NCBI GenBank assembly: GCA_963556695.1
Contig: CAUWAG010000018.1
Coordinates: 2,046,001-2,110,000 of the forward strand
DNA length: 64,000 nt
Origin: Anthostomella pinea
Taxonomy: Eukaryota > Ascomycota > Sordariomycetes > Xylariales > Xylariaceae
Direction of reading: 5' to 3'
Below, in pieces: positions 11,408 to 22,163 of the stretch. A program made the translations under genes and the position numbers. The notes under the pieces were generated by a model that was not told the origin of the DNA, did not search any database, and saw only the letters and a list, made by a program, of their open reading frames with translations. The first letter of the stretch is position 1, and each line of letters starts with the position of its first letter.

Positions 11408-14400
11408 ATGGAGAGCTCTTCGGCGCCGCTCGCGGACTACTTCTGGATAGCGGGCATTGAGTCTGTATCTCACCACGATTTCCCCGTCCCCCCTACCCCC
11501 ACACAGGTCGATAGCACCATCACCGAGGACAGGGAACCCGACGACCAACCCGACCCCGTAGCTACACCGTCCCACAAGACGTTCGCCCGACACTCGCGCC
11601 AGAACTCCAACAACCGACTGTCGAAAGCATCCATCACCAATACAATTCACACGCTAGAGGAGCTGGATGGGAACACGAGAAGTAACAGAAGTAGTGCTAC
11701 AATCAGACCCAACCCGGCGCCTGGCGTACTCGGACAAGATGGCCCGTTCGTCGACTTCGACTTCGACAAGGCTCTTGTCAAGTTTGCCGCCGAGAGGGAG
11801 AACTTCCTGGACGACCTGAGCTTCTCAGCTGGTGCGAAAACACAGTCCAGGCCACCGATGGTAAACCCACGAGCGGAACGGATCAAAGCCGACGAGGCAG
11901 CAAACGGGAGGCTGAGTCCTCTGAAGAGTATCAGGGGCAGCATCCGCGGTAGCATACGCCGAAAAATCAGCTTCAGAGATATGAACAGTGCGAAGAAGCA
12001 ACCATCGACCCCCAGACCTGGTATGGACCCGTTTTACGATTTGGACCTACATCCTTCTCCAGACGATCTGGTAGCAGGACTGCCTGCAGACCTCTTCGAT
12101 CACGATTGCAAGAAACACGCTGCATTCTGTACTGACTTCTGTAAACTAGCATCTGTACGGACCACCAAGCGACTGAGTAGCTATAACTCGGTAATACCTC
12201 CTCCTGAACCTCTCAATCTCGACCCTGACATGCACCCTCTAAAACGCCGCTTCGAACCTGAGTTACTGGACCGGTATCCACCCCGTGATGACAAGGAAGA
12301 ACTATCGAGGAGAGGCAGATTCCCGGACTACGTGCCCATGTTCGCCTTTCCCAACGATATTCAGATTGTATCGTCTGATGAACGGCCGAGGTCGACGTGG
12401 CATGGCTTTACGATGACGTCCGACGACAATTCCAAGATCTATGGCGTAACCGTCACCGTGTGGATAGCTCTAACAATGGATGTGGCAGAAGACATCGAGA
12501 GGAGATGCGAACAATGGAGACAGAGACATATGACCGAAGAGGAACGAGAGCTCGCGGGCAGCCTGGGAGCACGGCTCGCAGCGGAGCGTGCACACTTGTC
12601 GCAGCTTCTGGCCAAACTCCCCACGATCCCCTCTGGGTCGTCCGCTAGGGACGCGCTCGACGATCAAATCAGTGCAGTAGAGGAGAAGATCAGCCTCATG
12701 ACGGAGATGCTTCGGCCACTGAGACACGGTGCAGCATCCAAGATTGATGGCCTCACCGCTGGTGAGAGCGGGCTTTGGACGCCACGCGCGTACGGCATCC
12801 TCGGCCGAGATGCCACAAGAGTCGGTTTCTGGAAGGACTGGCTACGAGCCGTGGTAGTGCCAATGACAGATGGCGGCGTGCTACGTGTTTCGCCAAGTTC
12901 ACCTAAAGTTGGGCGATGGCAGCCGTTGGAACGTTACGTGGTCAATCTATGCACCGAAGCATTCAGCCCCCTCAGTTCCAAGACACAAGTCGAGATTGGC
13001 GTACGGGAGCTGCGCCTATATGCTCGAAAAGAAGCGATCAACGAAATCCCAGGGTCTCGAAACACAGACCTTTACGCGTTGTTCAGGTCGCTCTCGCTTG
13101 AGAACATGGTTACCCTCTTCGAGTATGCGATGTCCGAGTCTCGGATAATCTTCCTCTCTTCCCACACAGCGATGCTTCATTTGGCGTCTCACGCCTTGGC
13201 CAGTCTGCTTTACCCCTTGACCTGGGCTAGCATTTTCATTCCCGTCCTGCCAGCGAGGCTGTTGTCTGCGCTTGATGCCCCTTGCCCTTACATTGTTGGC
13301 ATCGAACGAAGATATGACAACATCGAACTACCAGACGATGACTATGTCCTCGTCGATCTAGACAAAGACACCATTGATGCAACTTCACTGCCCAATCGCC
13401 TGCCGAAACAGATTCGGCGCAAACTCGTCTCCCTCTTGCAACTCGCGGCCCCACACGCCCTTCGATATGGGGTCACGTCAGGCCCGCCACCCTATGCTGT
13501 CGAGTCTTTCCCCTACGACGCGTTCTCTGCCGAAAATGGGTCGTTGTTCCACGAGAGAACGGCGCCGAGCACTCTGGCAAAATGGGTGGCGCAAAGCTCA
13601 TCTGCCTTTGGGGAACCTGAGCCGAAAGAACATATGAACACCCCTGTCTTTAATGCTTTTGCACATGCGAAGCCCGGAGCAGCCGAGCGTCCCACCACTA
13701 GTAGGTCGAGCAAGACGAGCCCCCCGTCTTCAGTCTCACCCGTCTCCCTCAACTTCCCACCGATGCCGTCAACGCCAATCTCGCGCAGTGACTCGGGCTT
13801 TGCGTTGTCGGCGACGCTGCGAGAGAAGAGGTCAGGGCATTTCAACGAGAAGGGCCGCCGCAGTTCCTCGTTCGGACAAGCTCCCGTCCACCGTCCCAAT
13901 GGCCCTTTCCTGAATGGCCACCAGACCAATCTTTCCATTTCGGCCATCTCTGTGGATTCCCAGTCCTCTTACGGCGGCTACGCCCCCTCAACCTACGCCC
14001 AGTCGACTATTGCTGCTTCGACGGTCATGCCTAATATGCTTGTCCAGCCCGTACGCAACACTGATACGACTGTGTGGGTTGAAGGCCACTGCTTCAACTT
14101 CAGCATGAATGATACTTCATCCACCTGCGGAATCTGCGAGGAACGCGCTGAAGGAGATGGGTGCTATAAATGCTCTGGATGTGGAGCAGTCTCGCATGGC
14201 CGCTGCCTCGGCTGCGTCTCTCTTGTCTGCCCTGTAGCTTTTGATTCCGACAAAATCCGAGCGGCTTTCGTTCGGTGTCAAGCGAGTTTGCTCTACACAT
14301 ATCGGAAGTTCATGGGTCGGCCTTCGAGGCAGCAGAAGAGTAACGGTCAGCTGTTTGCTTTCGATATGAATGGGTTCATCAAAAGCTTGCCATACGACCA

Positions 14401-14957
14401 ACAAGAGTACGTTGGGATGATGAAGGAAACTCAAGGTATGGTTGTCTTGTACTCTCACCTCTTCTTAACCTTGCTGATTATAACTAGCATTCAATGAATT
14501 CATCCATGAGCGAGAGACGCAAGCCTCTTCAGTGCCGACGATCCGTCTCTTCGATGAGATCATCTTGGCGAAGAAGGCTCGAGGACGGACCGGGATCTCG
14601 TCTGGTCTCTCGCGGCTCTCAACCATCAGAGCTTCCCATGGCGTTTCTAGTTCAATTCCCGGGCTTCAGTTGCCTTCCAGGAATGGAAAACCGCCTTCGT
14701 ACTTGGCCGACAGCTCCGACCACATATGGCGAACTGCTAGCGTACCTGTGCCGAATGCAAAGTTCCCAGGTGAATACCGAGCAGTGGTTACTCGAATCCC
14801 TGCCAGACTGGACCCTTCCTTGATGAAGGAGCCTCGTGCTATACAAGGTGTTCCCCGTCCAGAGCAGCGCCAGAAAGGGGTGATGAGGAAACAGGTTCCT
14901 AGCATGATGGGTTTTCCTACTCCTACCTCACCAGTCTCGCCGAAAGGATCAGGATGA
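11408..14957 (+). CDS. DENN (AEX-3) domain protein with C1-like zinc finger; putative Rab GEF
   Basis: The inferred exons 11408-14435 and 14488-14957 give 1165 aa. I prefer the ATG at 11408 (MESSSAPLADYFWIAGIESV), because uDENN-type proteins begin close to this DYFWIAGI motif; the frame is open about 100 nt further upstream. Visible domains are a basic Ser-rich linker, uDENN near 306 (YVPMFAFPNDIQIVSSDERP), a coiled-coil-prone Glu/Arg segment near 355-440, and cDENN near 555-665 (LENMVTLFEYAMSESRIIFL, then PYIVGIERRYDN and DDYVLVDLD). A Cys/His-rich C1-like finger lies near 893-940 (CGICEERAEGDGCYKCSGCG). Helical dDENN-like sequence follows the intron (FNEFIHERETQ). DENN modules catalyse GDP/GTP exchange on Rab GTPases in membrane traffic. 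The specific Rab is unknown. Confidence 0.88.
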
Positions 14958-15846
14958 CACGAGGCGTGCATGAAAGCAAACCAAAGATAAAGAGACATTC
15001 GACATCAAACGCTAGGCTCTAAGAGTCAAACGGCCAGGAAAGGGCCGTGTCGGAATCTCAACCACCTGGGCATCGATCGTGTAAGATTAACATGTCAGAT
15101 AATAGTGAGGAGAAAGCTACGTGGACGCGGCCAATCACGGCTCGTCGATCATCTCATCTGGGAGTTTTCGACATTGGGTCCTATAATAGCCGGGGGTTTA
15201 CCATCACGGCTTGAGACAGAAAGCAAGATTTCTCCGTCGCCGGGAGCGACCATTGTCTGGCTCGGCCTCGTCAGGATGAGATGGGGATCATGAGAAGGTT
15301 GACCACCAAAATCGGGGGCAGAGCACGATTTGAATAAGTACCCGTACGTAGGTAGTTGGACTTGTAGAGAGTTAAAGCCCACACATGAATAATTTGCATG
15401 GCGATTGATCGAGAAACTGTCTCATTCGCACTGTTTCTAGTGTGACTGAAGACTTCCAATGTGATCTGGATCTATTCTGCGTGCTTGGCCGTCCATCGCG
15501 CGCCCGCTCTGCTTTGTCGTGCCTCTGCTCCCTCTGTAGTGGGTATAATAAACGCTTCTCTGTTCTTGTTCTGCCGTCCTGATGCTCTCTGGTTGGGTTT
15601 CCGTTCCCGATCCTACCTAGCCTCCGTTTTATGCATCCGTCTGAAGACTAGACGACCATTCGTAAGTCATGATGATATGACCCCGCGACCCCCTTGCAAG
15701 TATGCACCTATGTTGTTCTCCTTCATGTCTCCCAGGCGCCCCTGCAGTTGGAAGTCGAGCTCTCAAAAAGTTTGTAACCGATCCCGTCTTCCCCTGTTCT
15801 GATTTCTCGACTTTGCGTCCATTCCGGTTTCTGAGTGCTGTCTCCG
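14958..15846. other. Intergenic region between convergent genes
   Basis: This is about 890 bp between the ends of the DENN gene (plus) and YPI1 (minus), so it should hold two terminators. No supported coding region was found. Confidence 0.55.
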
Positions 15847-16638
15847 TCATGCCGTCGGCCTGCCGCTTCCTCCTCCCGGCTTCGGCTTTGGCTGCTTCTC
15901 GTACGCGTTGGGACTGGGCCGGCGCGCTGCTTTCCGCTTGCTGTTGTTCGCCCTACTACTGCCTGCTCCTCCCTCTCCCTCTCCCTCTGCCTCTCCGTGA
16001 TCGTGTTCGCAGTCCGCATCGTGCTCGTGCTCGTGATCATGATCATGGCTACGCTCGCGCTCGCGATCCCTCGCCCGCCGCTGCGCCAGCGCCCTCTCCC
16101 GCGGATCCTGCGTGTTGTCCTTTCCTGAATCCGAATCTGAATCTGACGACGATGATGAGGACGAGTCGGAGGACGATTCGTCGGAGGACTCGCCGACGGC
16201 GCGGGGAGCGTGGTAGATACAGCAGACTGTGTTTTGGGGCGCGTTTATGTTAGCTGGGCTCGTTGTTCTGTTCGCGTTCCCTCGTGCTGTCTCGTTCAAT
16301 CTGACTCCCCGCACAACCCAGGGAGATTCGGGGCATAGCAGCAGCATTGAACTGACTGAACTAGGGAGTTTGTATGTACCTTTCGAGCTCTTCCGCCCCA
16401 GTCCCTCGTTGTCGACCACGCTCTCGGCCCACTGCACGCGGTTGTCGCTCGGCGGGTGGGCGCCGCGCAGGCGCAGGATCGCAGGCGCCGCCGGTTCTGT
16501 TGTGGGCGGCTCGTCTGCTGCTGCGCTGTTGTCCGTCTGGGTCATGGAGCCTGAAGAGGCGGTGGGCGCTTGGGTGGTGCGGACTTGGGTCCGTGACCCC
16601 GACCCTGACCCTTCTGGGCGCTGGTTTGGGACGGGCAT
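15847..16638 (-). CDS. YPI1: Type 1 protein phosphatase inhibitor (YPI1 / inhibitor-3, PPP1R11 family)
   Basis: The minus-strand exons 16638-16380 and 16226-15847 give 212 aa. The core of the family is plain: ILRLRGAHPPSDNRVQWAES carries the RVxW PP1-docking motif. It runs through GLGRKSSK, across a 153-nt intron, into VCCIYHAPRAVGESSDESSS with the conserved Cys-Cys and YHAPR segment. The C-terminal half is disordered: a Ser/Asp stretch, an Arg/Glu- and His/Asp-rich segment and a basic end. The protein binds the PP1 catalytic subunit (GLC7) in the nucleus and modulates it. The start at 16638 (MPVPNQRPEG) was chosen over an upstream in-frame start because family members begin shortly before the core. 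The His/Asp-rich HDHDHEHEHD run is unusual and could bind metal (inference). Confidence 0.93.
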   Translation of the reverse strand: MPVPNQRPEGSGSGSRTQVRTTQAPTASSGSMTQTDNSAAADEPPTTEPAAPAILRLRGAHPPSDNRVQWAESVVDNEGLGRKSSKGTYKLPSSVSSMLLLCPESPWVVRGVRLNETARGNANRTTSPANINAPQNTVCCIYHAPRAVGESSDESSSDSSSSSSSDSDSDSGKDNTQDPRERALAQRRARDRERERSHDHDHEHEHDADCEHDHGEAEGEGEGGAGSSRANNSKRKAARRPSPNAYEKQPKPKPGGGSGRPTA

Positions 16639-17432
16639 TGTGGCGTGGCGTGCTAGAGAGAGCGTAGACAACAGCGAGCTGTAGAGGTGTAGACGGACGG
16701 TGTCGAGGAAGCAGCGTCGGGAGGGTCGGGTAGCGTAGACAGGTCGGTACATGTAGGGTGAGGTATATATCTCTCCCGCTCCCGAGGCGAGTTTGGGTCC
16801 AGGTTTGGGCCGGAGGTGGTGCCACCACTGTCGAGGCCTGTCGAGGTCGGACCGGTGGGTAGTTCGGCGTAAAGTTTTCGAGGCAGGTTCTGTCGGTTCC
16901 GGGTACAGTTACTCGATGCTTCCCGTCCTCGAAGTCAGCAGAAAGGACGGTGGTTGTCAAGTAAAACAGCGTTGGGCTTGGTAGAGGCGGGGTGGTTCGT
17001 TGAGATTCAATCATTCAGGGTGTGTTGCCCCTCCATGGAATTGACGCAATGTTTCAGTCCCTGGGACGCGTCAGGGGCAACAAAGACAACTTCTACACTC
17101 GCACGATTTCACAGTGATTACGTCGTGGGAAAGGAACTTTGTATGTAGCACTTATACACCGTACTTTGTGCGTAGGAATCATTCACAAGCAAACAGTACA
17201 ATAGCCTTGAACACCAAACCTACGGAGGTAGCCTAGGTACGTATGCGCAGCGTAAACGATATGTAGATAACGATCCTACCTTGAGTGCGGAGAGTATGCA
17301 CTAACCGGGGTACTGCATTCAGGTGGGTCACTTGATCCGAAAATAGGGGTAAACTCTAGGCTTGACAGCTGGTCAGTTGTGCGACCACTACGTTCGTGGC
17401 TACGATGATGTTTCCAGGTAACAGGACTGTTT
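16639..17432. other. Intergenic region at the edge of the accessory block
   Basis: This is about 790 bp upstream of YPI1 on its strand and before the subtilase-like remnant. The first part is the YPI1 promoter. No supported gene was seen in the rest. Confidence 0.5.
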
Positions 17433-18430
17433 GTGCTTGACCGATTATTGCCAAGTGGTTATGCTGCCTCAGATGGATCGACCACGATTCCAGAAGGAGC
17501 GTCTTTAAATGCTGCCTGTGAGCCTACCCACCTGGCAGCTAGCTGCCTGGGTTATCAAAATCAGCACCCATCTGGGCAGTCTGTGCCGAACTCCTTTACT
17601 CCAGGAATATTAGCCAGCACTGGATTTGCGAACCGGGAATCTGGCTATTTGACTTACCCGGTGTTGCTATGTAGCACGACCCCCGAGCTGTCGGACATGA
17701 AGGGATACTTCTACGAAGAACACAAAGGCGAAGGGAGATATGTGTACCATTTAGAGACAGGAGTCGAATACAGCAAGTACGAGAATTTGAGCGGTATTAT
17801 GTTGCATTCCGTCGGCACTGAAGCGCTCTTTTCCACCTGATCAGGTACTCAACATCATCTAGGAGTTCTTGCACGTGGATAAGAATGCTCTACGCACTTG
17901 GGAAGGCAGCACTATGGCTACAATTCCCCAATATCAAAAACACCAGTGCAAAAAGAAAGACATGGGACCTGCGGCGCCAGCAGAGTAGTTGGCGCGACTT
18001 ATCGAGTGTCCAAAAAGGCTACTCGGGTCGTTGTTCGGCTGTCCACGCCTTCCGCCAGTGAAGTAGCCGAAGGCTTGGAACTGATCAGGGACAGTAACCA
18101 AGACAAAAAGACCAAACCAAGCCGCCGCAAGAAGAGCGTGGTGATGATAGCGCTCGGTAGCGATCCGGTAGAGCCCAAAACAGCGCAAGATCCCATGGAG
18201 GAGAAGGTCCGCGGCTATTTGAAGGACTTGATCAACTTGGAGTTGGTGTTTAAAGGGCTGCTCCCTTCGACACCAGTATTCGATGTGGGAATGGATGCAA
18301 ATCCAGATGGCCAATGGTATGATTACCCACTTCCCATTGGCCGAGTCGAGCTAACCACCGGTTTTAGACGATGACGAAGATGAGGACGACGGCGGCGACG
18401 AGGACGACAGCGACGAGGACCACTAAGAGG
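17433..18430 (+). pseudogene. Subtilase (peptidase S8)-like gene, disrupted
   Basis: One frame (frame of 17433) shows a degraded subtilisin-like protease. First comes a fungal S8 lead-in, KGYFYEEHKGEGRYVYHLET followed by GVEY, where active enzymes read Tyr-Val-hydrophobic-Asp-Thr-Gly: the catalytic Asp position is Glu. The catalytic His block follows, RHGTCGASRVVGATYRVSKK (His codon 17961-17963), then ATRVVVRL, and a segment resembling the core after it (KKSVVMIALG). Two in-frame stops, TGA at 17838-17840 and TAA at 17880-17882, lie between the Asp and His blocks. No intron with normal borders removes both. A further TGA ends the frame at 18372-18374, after which an Asp/Glu-rich string continues in another frame. 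No Asn oxyanion or catalytic Ser motif is recognisable. I also see no clear signal peptide or ATG start. The family link is by motif only. Confidence 0.6.
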
Positions 18431-19147
18431 TCGACCTCAAGGCTGATGAGTGGTGGCGTACGCGAGCCTGAGCTCTGCCCCTTTGCCGGGGCACCTCCCT
18501 ACCAAGTACAGAGGCTCCGGCCGCAACGTTGGTTCGCTCCTTCGTTCGCTCCTTCATTCGCCCCTTTCGTTTGCGTTTGCGTCTGCGTCTGCGTCTGTCC
18601 AGTTCAGAAAAGTGGGGGACGAGAGCGGTGCCCTTTGGGCACTTTAGTCAATGAGAAGTTCCGGTCCGGATTTTCGGGAGAAAAACAAATCAGGGGCGAA
18701 GACACATGCTCAGTGCCGTGGCAATTGTCTGTGATATTGTTTCAATCGCTGCTGTAGCCTCCAGGGCGAACCGCAGTTCGGCAATACATGTAAGGGGGTG
18801 GCTGAAGCTTACGCTGAGCCACTCGCAGCCAGCGTTGTCTGGGTGTAGCGGGCAACACATCCCGCATACCAGGGTAAAGAGCAGCCATACACCCTCCCCG
18901 GAAAGATGTACGCTTAAAAAGCTTCTTACCACTGCTGACAATCCCTCAGCAGTGCGGTCCGTAATGACATGAGACAGCTTGGACTGAACTGGCTGCTCAA
19001 CATTGGACCAACCAAAGCACAACAAAAGGTATATTCTACGTCTCTAAGAAGCATTCGATACACCCTGAGAGATTCTAACCGTCGCCCTGGCTTCGGGAAG
19101 ACGAAGACGGCATAGATTATATCAAGTGAAGATGGTTATAGCCACCA
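18431..19147. other. Intergenic region within the decayed block
   Basis: This is about 720 bp between the subtilase-like remnant and the 3' end of the flavin monooxygenase gene. It begins with a short hexamer-like run (GTTTGC/GTCTGC repeats near 18568-18600). No supported gene was seen. Confidence 0.5.
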
Positions 19148-21136
19148 TTACGCGCGAGGAGTTTCTCGATAAGCCGGGGGCAACACGCCCTCGAGCTCAG
19201 CCTTGATCTGGAGGGCCACTGTCCGAGAGTGCCAGCGGTGCTGCTGGGTATACCCGCCCATGACCCAGTAGTTATCAACGTGCTGATGGCGTTTCCATAT
19301 GCCACGGATTTTCCCCTCTTCATCGATACCCCATGTTGCATCTACAGGAAGCGAAGTCTTGAGGATGTCGGGTACCGTAGTGCTCGCGTCACTGTCCGCG
19401 AATCCTGTGCACCATACCACGGCATCCGCGTCCGCTGTGCTACCATCCGAGAAGCGCAGGCCGGTCTCCGTGTACCCCACCGGCTCGACGCCCCCTATCA
19501 CTGCAGCTTTGCCTTCGGCTAGCAGCGCCGTGCCACCCACGTCGACGTAGTGCCCGCAGCCGCGCTCGATCAGGTTGTGCATAAGCGCGGTGTCAGGATG
19601 CGCGCTGTCGTGAACAGCGAAGCCAGCTTTGGCGAGCGCGGTATAGCGTTCAGGCTCCTGTGATGCGAGATTCCGGCACAGGCCGCGGGCCAGCTGGCCG
19701 TCAACGACAGCGGGTAATGTGAGAACATGCTGTCACTTGCCGCCACGCCATAATCGTAGGCACCGAGGCTGCGCTTGTCACAGACATATTCAACGGGCAG
19801 GACGTACGTGGGTGAGCGTGCGACCATAGTCGTTCTCAAGCCCGCGGCGTGACAGTCTTCGAGGACGTCGAACGCCGTGTTGGCTGAGCCGATTATGAGG
19901 ACTGAGCTGACGCCCTGGGCGACTAGTTGAGCAGGGTTTTTGTATAGTGAGGAATGCATGTTGATGCCCTTGTAAAGCTGCTCGCCGGCGATGTGCGGAA
20001 CGTAGGGCTTCTGCGACCCAATTCCTGTCGCCTGCACGGGGTGCTTGGCAACGACGGTACGGGTGCCCGAGGGCGTGTGGAACTCAATGCACCACCGCTT
20101 GTCTGGCAACTGGCGTGTTTGCATGATCTCGGCGGAAGTGATGACGTTGAGGTTGAAAGCCTCGACGTAGCGGCGCACCTGGTCAGCCAGATCGTTCTTG
20201 CGCAGGTAGTTGGGCGTCTGTAGCTGTTTGTCGTAGAGCATGTAGGGAAGCTCGCAGAATGAAGTAGGAACGTGAAACCTCAAAGCATCATACCGCAGGG
20301 CCCAGTTGTCGCCAACGCGGGGGTTTCGCTCCGCCATGACGCAGTCCACGTTCAGGGCCTTTAGACGTGCTGCGAGAGCGACGGCTGCGTTCCCGCCACC
20401 GACGATGAAAGCATCAGTCTCGAATCTCTCAAGAGCATGCAATTGTCTTTGGGGTGACTGAAGCAGAGACTCATCCTCAGATTGCACGCCCAGGTTCTCC
20501 AATTTGGTACCCAAGATCCAAATCTTCCATTCGACTATGCTGTCCGTCTTCAGTGGCAGGAGTAACAACCTTCCGCTGCATGTGGCAGCTGGCGAGAGGG
20601 TCTCGAAGTTGAAGCTAGCGTCGATAAATTGCTGTACATACAAGGTGTTAGTCAACCGCAATCTTCATCTTTGGAGCCGGATGTTGTATCATAGTGAGTG
20701 TGAGAAGGTGACTCACAAGGTCCGGTGTAGCTGGTATGAACCGTGCGTCTGTGTCAAGCTGGAAGCCTCCCGCAAGCTGTCGGAGGTTCTTGGTTTCCAA
20801 TAGACCAGCCGCGATCACGCCAGGGGTGTAGAACGTCCGCAGATGGTAGGTCAAGGCCAGCTGGTCCTTCCAGTATGCCTGCTTGGCACAAAACAAGCTT
20901 CCCAGCCCTTCAACGTCTTCACTTGCCAAAGCAACGTTGAATGCTTCCAGGACAGCGATTGCCTGCCTCGCAGGCTCGTCTCCCCCCATGGAGGCCATGT
21001 CTACCATACCAGGAGCGAGAATCGGGACTGGACTCTGCGCCATCATCTTACGCAGATCGGCCTTTGGAGGGAATTTCGAGCCCTCCCAGGAGCCGTTGGG
21101 CAGCGCAGGTGCGCACTCGCCTGGTTCAGAAGCCAT
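19148..21136 (-). pseudogene. FAD-dependent (FMO/YUCCA-type) monooxygenase with NTF2-like N-terminus; frameshifted
   Basis: The minus-strand exons 21136-20717 and 20631 to about 19710 encode an NTF2-like N-terminal region. An FAD site follows (DAFIVGGGNAAVALAARLKA), then the conserved block NWALRYDALRFHVPTSFCEL. An NADPH site comes next (SVLIIGSANTAFDVLEDCHA). The FMO-like stretch KGINMHSSLYKN precedes the NADPH site. After HYPLSL the frame is lost. The family continuation VDGQLARGLCRNLASQEPER resumes in another reading frame near 19705-19713. It runs through DADAVVWCTGFADSD to a stop at 19148. One missing base explains this. Such enzymes use NADPH and O2 to oxygenate N, S or ketone substrates; the substrate is unknown. 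The lesion could be a sequencing error, but neighbours are broken too. Confidence 0.82.
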
Positions 21137-22163
21137 TAGTCAGAAGCCGAGCTATTGTTGTACACGAGGGGTTATGTGCTCGGTAATTATCGATTTTAAA
21201 TTTGCACAATGTCGCGAGTTGAACAGTTAGTACTCACTGGAGGCCATGTTCGACTATGATTTTGCTGTGTCTCCGCTGCTGTGAAAACCTTACCATCCGC
21301 GTTTTGAGAGAAACCCGAGTCCAATTTCACGCGATCATGAAAGGCTTGACCGGATGGTCCGGTTGATATGTATCTCATGGCTGTCGATAGTGTCCTCTAC
21401 CACGAACAAGATTATCACCCCCCATAACCCCGCAGTCGTGCGATGCACATCACGGGAATGGATATGGCAAGATGATAAGCGCTTCGCCAGCCAATGCCAG
21501 AGCGCCTCTTGACCCGAGAATGTGGTACGGGCCGAAGCTACGAACTTCGGGACCCATGAGTACCCGGACGAGGGTAGACCCTCTGTTGCAGCCGGAGAAT
21601 CTTGAGCTACCCATGAGGATGCTACGGAACAGTGTCCACATATCACAGTCTTGTCTGATGCATTCGGTGACAATAGGGACCGTCCCCTCCCAGCGAGAAG
21701 AGGAAACCAGCCTTGATCCGCCAACTGACTCTCAGTGCTGTACTTTTTGATACGGAAATGCCTCACAAGGTTATACGATGTTATAATGTTGTTGGTGCAA
21801 GGGGTACTGGTAACATGTGAATCACATTACGTGGACACTGACGCTCCGACAAGATGGCAACCCCGGTTCATGTCGGAGTACAGGTCATACTTGGCTGTCT
21901 GGCTTATCACCAACTCTTCATCAACCCTGTCTAGAAATTTCGAGAACACAGATCTGCTGCAGTTCACACCTATACCCAGAGGCAACAGCCAATGTATATC
22001 AACATCCCCAACCCGCCGCTCCGTCATTTGATCAGTTTCCTAGAAATGCCAACTTGAAGAAGAGCCTCTTCGCAAGTAAGAGACGCCGATTCGTACTGCT
22101 CGCCGATAAATCTGCATTCATTCTCTCTCTGAGGCTGCATTCTGAGCAAGAATACTGGTCATC
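21137..22163. other. Divergent intergenic region
   Basis: This is about 1 kb between the start of the monooxygenase gene (minus) and the start of the PTH11-like gene (plus). A divergent arrangement would allow a shared promoter. ORFs of up to 143-180 aa exist on both strands but overlap one another and resemble no family. Confidence 0.5.

Noticed and set aside
15702..16684. Long plus-strand frames opposite YPI1
   Set aside because: They are mirror images of the low-complexity YPI1 coding sequence on the minus strand and have no independent support.
17838..17882. An intron hiding the two subtilase-like stops
   Set aside because: The only nearby donor (GTACTC after 17843) lies after the TGA, so normal splicing cannot remove both stops.
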